Assembly: GCA_965658025.1 (NCBI GenBank)
Contig: CBFHQL010000029.1
Coordinates: 1 to 16,495 of the forward strand
Direction: 5' to 3'
DNA length: 16,495 nt
From: UBA3537 sp965658025
GTDB lineage: Bacteria; Bacteroidota; Bacteroidia; Flavobacteriales; Flavobacteriaceae
The translations under genes were made by a program, and so were the position numbers. Positions within the stretch are counted from its first letter, which is position 1. The number at the start of each line of letters is the position of its first letter. Positions 1 through 6,638 of the stretch are shown one piece after another. The notes under the pieces are model-generated. The model was not told the DNA's origin. It ran no database searches and worked only from the letters and a program-made list of their open reading frames with translations.

Positions 1-1438
1 TTTTTAAAATTCTTTTATTTTCTTTTTGCACCAATGGGTGTTTGCGGTGTCCCCACACTTTTGTGCGTGCTGTACGTGCACTTTCTTCAAGGTTTACAAT
101 AGGAAGAGGATAGTTTTTTCCAAGTACAACACCACAAAACTCTTGTTCCATGCTGCTCATTTTCCACGGTTCATGGATGTATTCTTTGGGAACATTTTTA
201 AGTTCTGGAACCCATTTTTTTATAAAAACACCCTGGGGGTCTTGTTCTATTGAGTTTTTAACGGGATTATACAGCCGGATGGTATTAATTCCTGTTGTTC
301 CAGCTTGCATTTGAAATTGCGGATAATGAATTCCAGGGTCGTAATCTAAAAATAAACGTGCCAAATGGTACACACCATCCCGCCAATCTTGATCTAAGTT
401 TAAGGTTAAAAATGAAACCAAAAGCGCCCGCATGCGAAAATTGATCCATCCAGTTTGTTCCAATGCACGCATGCAGGCATCAATCAAAGGAAAGCCTGTG
501 GCACCCATTTTCCATGCTTTTAAATATCCAACATTAGAATTCCGTTCCAACAATTCATAGCCAGCATTGATGCATTGTGTTTCATAACTACATTCCATTT
601 CAAATTTTTGAATAAAATGGCAATGCCAGTGTAGTCTTGTAAGCATAGCCGAAAATACACGTTTTCTTTTTTGGGCATTGGGGTGCATATTAACATATTG
701 AAACACTTGCCGCACACTCAAATTTCCCCAACTCAAAAACGGTGAAACACGACTACAACTGACTCTACTTTCAGTAGGTTTAGAAATGTGTTTTTGGTAA
801 TTAAAACCTCTTTCCATTAGGAATGAATCCAAATATCGCCAAGCCATATATTCTCCAGCAGGTTGATAGAATTCTGGATAGTGGTTTAATTGTTTTTGGA
901 GTGTTTTGGGCAGTTGAAAGGGGTGAGGAACATCAATTTTTGGCGCTTTATTATATTTATTTTGGATGAGTGGCATGGCCATAAAACTATTCCAAAGTTT
1001 CGCCCAATTCGCTCGGTTTTTGAGCCCACGGACCACACCATTTTGTTGTGATTCGTGCCATGTAATTTTATTTTTTTTACAGAATTTTGAAATGCTTTTG
1101 TCTCGAATCCATGATTTTTCAATACCACTTTCGTTATGACTAAAAAGCGTATCAATATTAAATTGTGTTTGTAAAAATTCAAAAACCTCTAGTGAGTTTC
1201 CATGAAATACAGAAACAGATTTATTAAAAGAGTCAAGCGTTTTATTGATGGCCTTTATAGAATGGTAAACAAATTGCAGGTGCCGTATACTGGTGTCCGG
1301 ATGATGGATTAAATCGGCATCGAAAATGTAGATAATTAGATAAGGGTTCTTTGCTTTTTCGGCAAAATGTAACGGTTCGTGATCTTGTGTGCGCAAATCA
1401 CGTTTCAACCAAACAATATTTATTTTAGTCTTTTTCAC
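1..1438 (-). CDS. Cryptochrome/photolyase family FAD-binding protein (C-terminus off the left edge)
   Basis: Flavoprotein of the cryptochrome/DNA photolyase family, cytoplasmic; expected role is light-dependent repair of pyrimidine dimers or blue-light sensing. The reading frame is open for 479 codons from a GTG to the window edge. The N-terminal antenna-type Rossmann domain begins with NIVWLKRDLRTQDHEPL (residues 7-23). The C-terminal FAD domain shows SRVSPFLSWGNLSVRQVF (229-246), WKMGATGFPLIDACMRAL (309-326), GWINFRMRALLVSF (330-343) and DYDPGIHYPQFQMQAGTTG (365-383), then RLYNPVK and a terminal RTKVWGHRKHP. By hand alignment to E. coli PhrB, Trp306 and Trp359 are kept (W309, W352), but Asn378 is His371 and Trp382 is Phe375. 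GTG is chosen because no ATG exists in frame between it and the upstream stop. Only a few C-terminal residues are probably missing. The family is certain; repair versus signalling is not. Confidence 0.93.
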   Translation of the reverse strand, partial: MKKTKINIVWLKRDLRTQDHEPLHFAEKAKNPYLIIYIFDADLIHHPDTSIRHLQFVYHSIKAINKTLDSFNKSVSVFHGNSLEVFEFLQTQFNIDTLFSHNESGIEKSWIRDKSISKFCKKNKITWHESQQNGVVRGLKNRANWAKLWNSFMAMPLIQNKYNKAPKIDVPHPFQLPKTLQKQLNHYPEFYQPAGEYMAWRYLDSFLMERGFNYQKHISKPTESRVSCSRVSPFLSWGNLSVRQVFQYVNMHPNAQKRKRVFSAMLTRLHWHCHFIQKFEMECSYETQCINAGYELLERNSNVGYLKAWKMGATGFPLIDACMRALEQTGWINFRMRALLVSFLTLNLDQDWRDGVYHLARLFLDYDPGIHYPQFQMQAGTTGINTIRLYNPVKNSIEQDPQGVFIKKWVPELKNVPKEYIHEPWKMSSMEQEFCGVVLGKNYPLPIVNLEESARTARTKVWGHRKHPLVQKENKRILK

Positions 1439-1512
1439 CCAAGCATTTTGTTGACGTGTAAAAATAACTAAAACAGTAGTTTTTAGATTTAATTTTAAGA
1501 TAGATTTATAAA

Positions 1513-1538
1513 AAAACGCCTCAGAAATGAGGCGTTTT
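1513..1538 (-). terminator. Rho-independent terminator after the NTF2-like lipoprotein gene
   Basis: A perfect 11-bp stem (aaaacgcctca / tgaggcgtttt) with a GAAA/TTTC loop is followed on the minus strand by a T run. It lies 24 bp after the stop of the lipoprotein gene and about 75 bp before the photolyase start, so it separates the two transcripts. The stem includes A/T runs on both sides, so weak bidirectional activity is possible. Confidence 0.85.
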
Positions 1539-1561
1539 GGAGTCAGATCTAAATGATCGTT

Positions 1562-2101
1562 TTATTCTTCTTCTTTTTCTTCTTCACTTGATGCTTTGGC
1601 AATCTCATAAACATAAAACATTTGAATTTTGCCATCTACGATAAGTGCATCATGAACTTGTCCTACTTCAATTTTTTCGCCCTCAACACTCATGGTAACA
1701 TCATGTCCAGAGGTTACCCACTCGCGAAGCTTGTCTTTTTGGTTTGTAAACTCATTGGCAATAAAGTAATTAGACTTCCACACGGGGTTCGCTGCTTCGA
1801 ACCAGCTTGCTAAAAATTCAATGTGTGCATCAGTACCATCAATAATTTCTCCATTTGGACCATAAGCTTTAAAATTTTCCGCATTCATCTCACGGATGGC
1901 GTCTAAATCTCTGTCATTGTGTGCTTTGATGTATTTTTCCCAAAGCTCAACGGTTGATAATGCGCCTGCGTAAAGAGGAATTTTGGTACCGTCATCAGCA
2001 ACTTCAAATCCTATTTGGCTTTGAACTGGGTCTTGTTTTTGAGTGTTTGTACACGAAAGTGTAACAATTACTAATAAAGTTAGGAATACGTATTTTTTCA
2101 T
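1562..2101 (-). CDS. NTF2/SnoaL-like fold lipoprotein
   Basis: Predicted 179-residue lipoprotein of unknown function. Residues 1-17 (MKKYVFLTLLVIVTLSC) form a type II signal peptide with Cys17 as the lipidation site. The mature part, about residues 45-165, resembles nuclear transport factor 2 / SnoaL-like proteins: a helical start (TVELWEKYIKAHNDRDLDAIREMNAENF is the typical helix pattern, here residues about 50-77), then WF and strand-rich segments ending in DGKIQMFYVYE. The family includes enzymes and ligand-binding proteins, so the fold does not give a reaction. The C-terminus is a very acidic tail (SSEEEKEEE). It is a single-gene transcript with its own -7 box upstream and a strong terminator downstream. 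The fold is fairly sure; the role is unknown. Confidence 0.85.
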   Translation of the reverse strand: MKKYVFLTLLVIVTLSCTNTQKQDPVQSQIGFEVADDGTKIPLYAGALSTVELWEKYIKAHNDRDLDAIREMNAENFKAYGPNGEIIDGTDAHIEFLASWFEAANPVWKSNYFIANEFTNQKDKLREWVTSGHDVTMSVEGEKIEVGQVHDALIVDGKIQMFYVYEIAKASSEEEKEEE

Positions 2102-2128
2102 TGGATTGGTTAATTTATAATTAGTTTA

Positions 2129-2160
2129 TAAAGATATAAAAAATTAATTTCATTTTACAA
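2129..2160 (-). promoter_or_regulatory. Bacteroidota-type promoter for the NTF2-like lipoprotein
   Basis: Minus-strand TATCTTTA (2129-2136) matches TAnnTTTG in all but the last base. TTG (2158-2160) lies 21 bp upstream at the expected -33 position. The start codon is at 2101, giving a leader of about 20 nt. Confidence 0.5.
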
Positions 2161-2164
2161 TAAA

Positions 2165-2187
2165 AAACCCACCAATCGGTGGGCTTT
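2165..2187 (-). terminator. Terminator after the M1 peptidase gene
   Basis: Stem cccacc / ggtggg (2168-2173 and 2178-2183) with a 4-nt loop is followed on the minus strand by TTTTTT. It starts about 20 bp after the stop codon of the peptidase and ends the DUF456-peptidase transcript. Confidence 0.8.
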
Positions 2188-2206
2188 TCTACATATTGAT
2201 TTGTTT

Positions 2207-4486
2207 TTACTCTTCTTTAGAGAATTCAAAAACTTGTCCGCTAACATTCAATTCAAAACTTGTTTTATCGCTGTTGAATTGTAGTTCAAAACCTGCTTCT
2301 TCAGAGATAAACTTACCCTCACCGTCATTGGTGAGTGGCAAAGCGGGCTGACCTTCTGCAGTGGCTACCAGTTCACCATTATTTTCAGAAATAGTGATGA
2401 CCATTGGGAATGCTGCTGAGGAATAGTCTCCAAAATATCCAGTTAAATCTTCTGCATTTTCAGCGGCAATTTCAGGAGTCCAACGGTTGTTGCTCGAATT
2501 GATGTCTGGGAACACATAATCGGGATCGATCACAACACTTTTTAGAGGTTCTGTAGAATCGTATTCGAAGGTCCATTTTTTGTTGCGCTTCCAAATTTCT
2601 ACTGGAAGTTTGTGTCTTGTTTTATCGCCACTTTCAGTGGTAAATTCTAAAGTAACGGGCATGGGCATTTGTTGTAGATTTTCTATCGTTACAATGGCGC
2701 CTTTTGTTGGATCACCATCTACATATTTTACACGTTTTATGGCTTGATCGAGTTTCCAGTTATGAATAAACCATCCGCGCCAAAACCAACTGAGTTCTTC
2801 ACCACTTATATTTTCTATGGTTCTATAAAAATCATCTGGAGTGGGGTGTTTGTAGGCCCACCGTTTGATGTATGCTGTAAATGCCTCATCAAAACGTTCT
2901 TCTCCAAGAATATGTTCACGCAACATTTCTAGTCCAGCACCTGGTTTATAATAGGCCAAAAGTCCAATATTTCGTTCTTTCATGTTGTCTGGAGTGGTAT
3001 AGATAGGTTCCATTTTGTCGTTCACTAATACTGACGAAAAACGGTGCATATTGCGTTTGCGTTCTTTGTATTCACCATTATTGAACGCATTTGTACTTAG
3101 TGAATTGATAAAGGTGTTGAATCCTTCGTCCATCCATGCATGAAGGCGCTCATTAGAACCTACAATCATGGGGAACCAAATGTGGCCAAACTCGTGATCC
3201 GTTACGCCCCACAATGATGCATTTTTACTTTTCCAACTACAAAATACAATACCAGGGTATTCCATACCACCTTGATTTCCAGCAACATTGATGGCTGCAG
3301 GATAGGGGTATTCATACCACTTTTCTGAATAGTGTTCTACGGATGCTTTGGTATATTCTGTTGAGCGTGCCCACGAATCCATAGTATTGCTTTCAACAGG
3401 GTAAACAGACATGGCCATAGATGTTTTACCGCTTGGTAAATTGATGCGTGCTGCATCCATGATAAATGCTTTTGATGAAGACCAAGCCACATCTCTTGAA
3501 TTTTCAATTCTAAATTTCCACGTCAATCGGTCTTTGCCTTGTGGCCTAGAGTTAGGGTCATTGATTTCTTCAGCGGAGCGGATAATAACCGTTTCGTCGC
3601 TGTTGGCAGCTTGTTTCAGGCGTTGGCGTTGAGTATCCGTGTACACCTCTTCAGGGTTGAGTAACTCCCCCGAACAAACAACAAGGTGGTCTGCGGGTGA
3701 ATTGATATGCACATCGAATGTTCCATATTCCAAATAAAACTCTCCTGCGCCAAGATAGGGTAGGGTGTTCCAACCCGATACATCGTCATAGACACACATT
3801 CTCGGGTACCATTGGGCTAAGTTGAATATACGTCCATTTTTGGTTTCCAAAACCCCCATTCTATCCGATCCATAATCAGGTGAGGTAAAAGAAAAATCAA
3901 TATTGATATGAACTTTACCGCCATTGGCTGCAAGGGGCTTTGGCAAATAAATCTTCATTCTTGTATCAGAAATATCATATTCTGCATCAACTTTTGAAAT
4001 TCTTTTTTTGGAATTTTTCTTTCGGTTTTTTGAAGAACCTTTAAAGCGGTTGCTTTCATATCCTAAAGACACATTTCCAATAGTGTATCCGCCATCAAAA
4101 TCTTGTCCTTTGGCGCCATTTCGACTTCCAGAAAGTGGAATTACAGCATTACCACGAGAGTCTTTTTTAAATAAGTTTTGATCGACTTGAACCCATAAAA
4201 AATTTAGTTCATCAGGGCTGTTATTGGTGTAGGTGATAACTTCAGATCCAGTAAAATGTTTTTTCTCTTCGTCGAGACTAATATTGATTTTATAATCGGC
4301 GCTATTTTGCCAATAGGCATGTCCTGGCTTTCCGCTTGCCGAACGCGTAGCAGTTCCATTTTTGGTATAAAATCCATGCCCAAAAGCGGCATTATAATCG
4401 TAAACAGAAGTGGGTTGTTCTTGTGCGTCAACTGGCACTGATAGCATCAGTAAACTGCAAATTAGTAGATAAAAATACTTGTTCAT
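2207..4486 (-). CDS. Secreted M1-family zinc metallopeptidase (aminopeptidase N-like)
   Basis: Exported zinc aminopeptidase of family M1 (gluzincin), 759 residues from the chosen start. Residues 1-21 (MNKYFYLLICSLLMLSVPVD, then AQ) are a signal peptide, so it acts in the periplasm or outside the cell. The active site is clear: HEFGH at 431-435 with the third zinc ligand Glu454 (HExxH-x18-E), GGMEYPG at 406-412 in the place of the GxMEN substrate motif, and a YYKPGAG segment (512-518) where M1 enzymes carry the transition-state Tyr. The N-terminal beta domain contains an unusual Lys/Arg-rich stretch (about 149-166). An ATG 90 nt upstream is in frame, but it would add 30 residues before the signal peptide and overlap the DUF456 stop, so it was rejected. 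The 82-bp gap to the DUF456 gene shows no clear promoter, so co-transcription is likely. The natural substrate cannot be read from the sequence. Confidence 0.95.
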   Translation of the reverse strand: MNKYFYLLICSLLMLSVPVDAQEQPTSVYDYNAAFGHGFYTKNGTATRSASGKPGHAYWQNSADYKINISLDEEKKHFTGSEVITYTNNSPDELNFLWVQVDQNLFKKDSRGNAVIPLSGSRNGAKGQDFDGGYTIGNVSLGYESNRFKGSSKNRKKNSKKRISKVDAEYDISDTRMKIYLPKPLAANGGKVHINIDFSFTSPDYGSDRMGVLETKNGRIFNLAQWYPRMCVYDDVSGWNTLPYLGAGEFYLEYGTFDVHINSPADHLVVCSGELLNPEEVYTDTQRQRLKQAANSDETVIIRSAEEINDPNSRPQGKDRLTWKFRIENSRDVAWSSSKAFIMDAARINLPSGKTSMAMSVYPVESNTMDSWARSTEYTKASVEHYSEKWYEYPYPAAINVAGNQGGMEYPGIVFCSWKSKNASLWGVTDHEFGHIWFPMIVGSNERLHAWMDEGFNTFINSLSTNAFNNGEYKERKRNMHRFSSVLVNDKMEPIYTTPDNMKERNIGLLAYYKPGAGLEMLREHILGEERFDEAFTAYIKRWAYKHPTPDDFYRTIENISGEELSWFWRGWFIHNWKLDQAIKRVKYVDGDPTKGAIVTIENLQQMPMPVTLEFTTESGDKTRHKLPVEIWKRNKKWTFEYDSTEPLKSVVIDPDYVFPDINSSNNRWTPEIAAENAEDLTGYFGDYSSAAFPMVITISENNGELVATAEGQPALPLTNDGEGKFISEEAGFELQFNSDKTSFELNVSGQVFEFSKEE

Positions 4487-4568
4487 AGTTTTGTTTGTTT
4501 TTTTGAATGTGATTGTGAATTTAGTTTTTTTAATTGTGATGTATTTAAAAATTTTTGTTAAAATGAAA

Positions 4569-5072
4569 TTAGACACCCATTAAAGCGGATTTGTGTTCCC
4601 AAAGAATAGAAACAAAAAGCCCAAGGTAAATGATGGCTACAATGAATTTAATGAATGTTGAGGTCAAAAACCCAAGGAACGAGCCAAATGCGGCGCGCAG
4701 TGCTGTTTTAGAGTCGCTGTTGTTGAGTAGTTCACCAACAAACGCACCTAAAAATGGCCCAATGATGATACCTCCTGGAATTGGCGAAAACAATCCTACC
4801 AAAAGCCCTATAGTCGTTCCAATCATACCGGCCCTAGACCCCCCAAACTTTTTGGTACCCAGCGCAGGAATAAAATAGTCCAATACCCAGATCAACACTG
4901 CAATAATCAGCGTTATGATTAGAAATTTTTTGCTCACTTCAACAAGCGATGAAAAATAAAGCAGTAAAAACCCAAACCACCCTGTAATTGGTCCTGGAAG
5001 TACAGGTAAAAAACTTCCCAAAATCCCAAGTAACATCAAAAATGAAGCTAAAACAATTAAAAAAATATCCAT
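4569..5072 (-). CDS. DUF456 domain membrane protein
   Basis: Small integral inner-membrane protein of 167 residues matching the DUF456 family, whose function is not known. It is nearly all hydrophobic, with likely membrane segments at about 2-24, 28-45, 48-70, 83-110 and 132-157. It has the family's glycine/proline-rich loops: FLPVLPGPITGW (23-34), a GTKKFGGSRAG loop after the second helix pair, and FSPIPGGIIIGPFLGAF. It is the first gene of the minus-strand transcript that probably continues into the M1 peptidase. Its -7 box lies 45-52 bp upstream, back-to-back with the tesB promoter. Confidence 0.9.
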   Translation of the reverse strand: MDIFLIVLASFLMLLGILGSFLPVLPGPITGWFGFLLLYFSSLVEVSKKFLIITLIIAVLIWVLDYFIPALGTKKFGGSRAGMIGTTIGLLVGLFSPIPGGIIIGPFLGAFVGELLNNSDSKTALRAAFGSFLGFLTSTFIKFIVAIIYLGLFVSILWEHKSALMGV

Positions 5073-5116
5073 AAAATTTATTTATTACAAGACGAATGGC
5101 CGTGTAAAATGTTACA

Positions 5117-5124
5117 CAAAATTA
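5117..5124 (-). promoter_or_regulatory. -7 box of the DUF456-peptidase transcript
   Basis: Minus-strand TAATTTTG fits TAnnTTTG exactly and lies 45 bp before the DUF456 ATG at 5072. No good -33 TTTG was found, so this is moderate evidence. Confidence 0.45.
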
Positions 5125-5170
5125 ACACTTTATTAGGCTTAATTTGATTTTTATTAAAGTTCTTATATCG

Positions 5171-5178
5171 TATTTTTG
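5171..5178 (+). promoter_or_regulatory. -7 box of tesB
   Basis: TATTTTTG fits TAnnTTTG exactly, 13 bp before the ATGATG at 5192. A TTTG upstream is spaced 24 bp, longer than usual. The box lies downstream of an in-frame ATG at 5144, which argues that translation starts at 5192 or 5195. Confidence 0.55.
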
Positions 5179-5191
5179 TATAAAATTAATT

Positions 5192-6076
5192 ATGATGAAT
5201 GCCCTTTCTGAACTTATAGAGTTAATCACACTAAACAAAATCAACGGCCATACTTTTATTGGCCAAAACTACAAAGCGCCTTGGGGCAAAGTTTTTGGCG
5301 GTCAAGTTTTGGCACAATCACTTTATGCCGCCTATCAGACCGTTCCCGAAGATCGTTTTGTACATTCCATGCATGCTTATTTTATTTTGGGCGGAAATCT
5401 TGAGATTCCTATTAAATATGAAGTTGATATCATTAGAGATGGAGGTAGTTTTACCACTCGTCGTGTGGTGGCTTTTCAGAACGAAAAGGCGATTTTTAAC
5501 ATGTCGGCTTCCTTTCAAAAAGTCCAAGAGGGTGTCGATCATCAAATAGCTATGCCTAATGTTTTGCCACCACAAAACCTCATCAAAAGTGAAGAGCAAA
5601 TAGAGAAATTTAAAACTATTTTACCATCAACCTACGCGCGCTACAAAGCGTCTTTACCCAAAATTTTTGAGTTTAAACCAGTGGACGATATGTTGTCCAA
5701 ATTGGTAAAAAACAGTCCGCCTTACGATAATATTTGGTTCAAAACCGTTGAAGACATTGGAGATAATAAACCGTTACAACACCAGCTGTTGGCTTATGCT
5801 TCAGATTACAATATCCTTCGGCCAGCGTCTATGCCACACCGCGAATTGCTTAATACCAAAGCGATGTTTTATACCAGTTTGGATCATGCTATTTGGTTTC
5901 ACCGCGATTTTAATTTGAGTGATTGGCTATTGTATTCAATAGACAGCCCAAGTGCGTCCAATTCTAGGGGCTTTTCTCGAGGTAGTATTTTTGATAAAAA
6001 TGGAGTCTTGGTGGCCTCCGTTGCTCAAGAAGGCCTCATGCGTATTCTTGGTGAGCGCAAAGAAAATGACAAATAA
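5192..6076 (+). CDS. tesB: Acyl-CoA thioesterase II
   Basis: Cytoplasmic hydrolase that splits acyl-CoA into free fatty acid and CoA; 294 residues with a double hot-dog fold. The first hot-dog carries PWGKVFGGQVLAQSLYAA (30-47) and HSMHAYFILGG (58-68). The second carries SDYNILRP (204-211), SLDHAIWFHRDFN (229-241) and SASNSRGFSRG (254-264), followed by VASVAQEGLMR. The catalytic residues of E. coli TesB (Asp204, Thr228, Gln278) correspond to Asp205, Ser229 and Gln279, so Thr is replaced by Ser, a conservative change. Starting at the second ATG (5195) makes the three numbers identical to E. coli. An in-frame ATG at 5144 is upstream of the -7 box and would add a hydrophobic extension foreign to the family. 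It converges with the TerB-like gene, 10 bp between stops. Confidence 0.95.
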   Translation: MMNALSELIELITLNKINGHTFIGQNYKAPWGKVFGGQVLAQSLYAAYQTVPEDRFVHSMHAYFILGGNLEIPIKYEVDIIRDGGSFTTRRVVAFQNEKAIFNMSASFQKVQEGVDHQIAMPNVLPPQNLIKSEEQIEKFKTILPSTYARYKASLPKIFEFKPVDDMLSKLVKNSPPYDNIWFKTVEDIGDNKPLQHQLLAYASDYNILRPASMPHRELLNTKAMFYTSLDHAIWFHRDFNLSDWLLYSIDSPSASNSRGFSRGSIFDKNGVLVASVAQEGLMRILGERKENDK

Positions 6077-6086
6077 AAAGCGCCGT

Positions 6087-6509
6087 TTAACGTTTCATTT
6101 TCTCTTTAAATTCTTCAAGATCCATTGAACCATCAGCAACAAGGTCTAATGCTTTATTGACGATGGCTTTTGGGTCTTTGGTATAGCCCAGTCCAACCGC
6201 AATTTTTGTTAAAACACGAACTTCGTCTTCGTCTTTAATATGGTCTGCATACACCATTCTGGCCAAATCAAACAACCGCTCCAAACGACGTTCTGTAGTT
6301 GATGGCGGATTGATGGGATGACTTTTATAATTTTTTAAAATTTTTTCGTACGTCGCTTTTGAAATTTCCAAATTTCTTGCCAACCGATCTAAAAATGCTT
6401 TTTCTTCTTCGGTGACAACATCATCTCCGTAGGCAACGCGTACAATGGCCGCAAAATGGTCTTGATTGCGTCGTCTGAATCCACTGTCGAATAGTTTTGA
6501 ATAGGTCAT
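6087..6509 (-). CDS. TerB-like protein
   Basis: Soluble all-helical 140-residue protein of the TerB (tellurite resistance B) fold. Two related acidic helical segments are visible: VAYGDDVVTEEEKAFLDRLA (25-44) and VYADHIKDEDEVRVLTKIAV (86-105). Both have the D-x-x-(T/D)-x-E-E pattern through which TerB-type proteins are thought to bind metal. There is no DnaJ domain or membrane anchor. No other ter genes are near, so tellurite resistance should not be assumed; stand-alone TerB-like proteins of this size have no settled role. ATG 6509 is chosen because the -7 box TAGGTTTG lies just upstream, whereas an in-frame ATG at 6581 would be upstream of that promoter. The gene is divergent from mfd. Confidence 0.85.
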   Translation of the reverse strand: MTYSKLFDSGFRRRNQDHFAAIVRVAYGDDVVTEEEKAFLDRLARNLEISKATYEKILKNYKSHPINPPSTTERRLERLFDLARMVYADHIKDEDEVRVLTKIAVGLGYTKDPKAIVNKALDLVADGSMDLEEFKEKMKR

Positions 6510-6532
6510 AGTGTGTGTTTTAGGGTGAAGTA

Positions 6533-6565
6533 CAAACCTACATATTTTTTGAATAATTAACACAA
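6533..6565 (-). promoter_or_regulatory. Promoter of the TerB-like gene
   Basis: Minus-strand TAGGTTTG (6533-6540) is a perfect TAnnTTTG box. TTG (6563-6565) lies 22 bp upstream. The ATG follows 23 bp after the box. Confidence 0.6.
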
Positions 6566-6615
6566 TATTTAGAGGATTCAATTCAAATCATGACGTTTGC
6601 TCATTCTAAATAATT

Positions 6616-6623
6616 TATATTTG
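6616..6623 (+). promoter_or_regulatory. -7 box of mfd
   Basis: TATATTTG is a perfect TAnnTTTG box 15 bp before the TTG start of mfd. A TTTG at 6596-6599 is the likely -33 element, with a shortish 16-bp spacer. The very short leader supports the TTG start. Confidence 0.6.
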
Positions 6624-6638
6624 CAAAAATTTTTTTAG

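Noticed and set aside
26..1182. Short ORFs on both strands in the left 1.2 kb, which could suggest a broken gene
   Set aside because: One minus-strand frame is open without interruption from 1438 to the edge and encodes a continuous photolyase; the short ORFs are other frames of it.
4487..4576. Extended N-terminus of the M1 peptidase from the ATG at 4576
   Set aside because: The extension is Lys/Thr-rich, would bury the signal peptide that starts at 4486, and would overlap the DUF456 stop.
5144..5191. Upstream ATG start for tesB
   Set aside because: It lies before the perfect -7 box at 5171-5178 and adds residues foreign to TesB; catalytic numbering matches E. coli from 5195.
6087..6509. 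Tellurite resistance operon
   Set aside because: Only a single TerB-like protein is present; no terC, terD or terZ genes lie nearby, so the phenotype is not supported.
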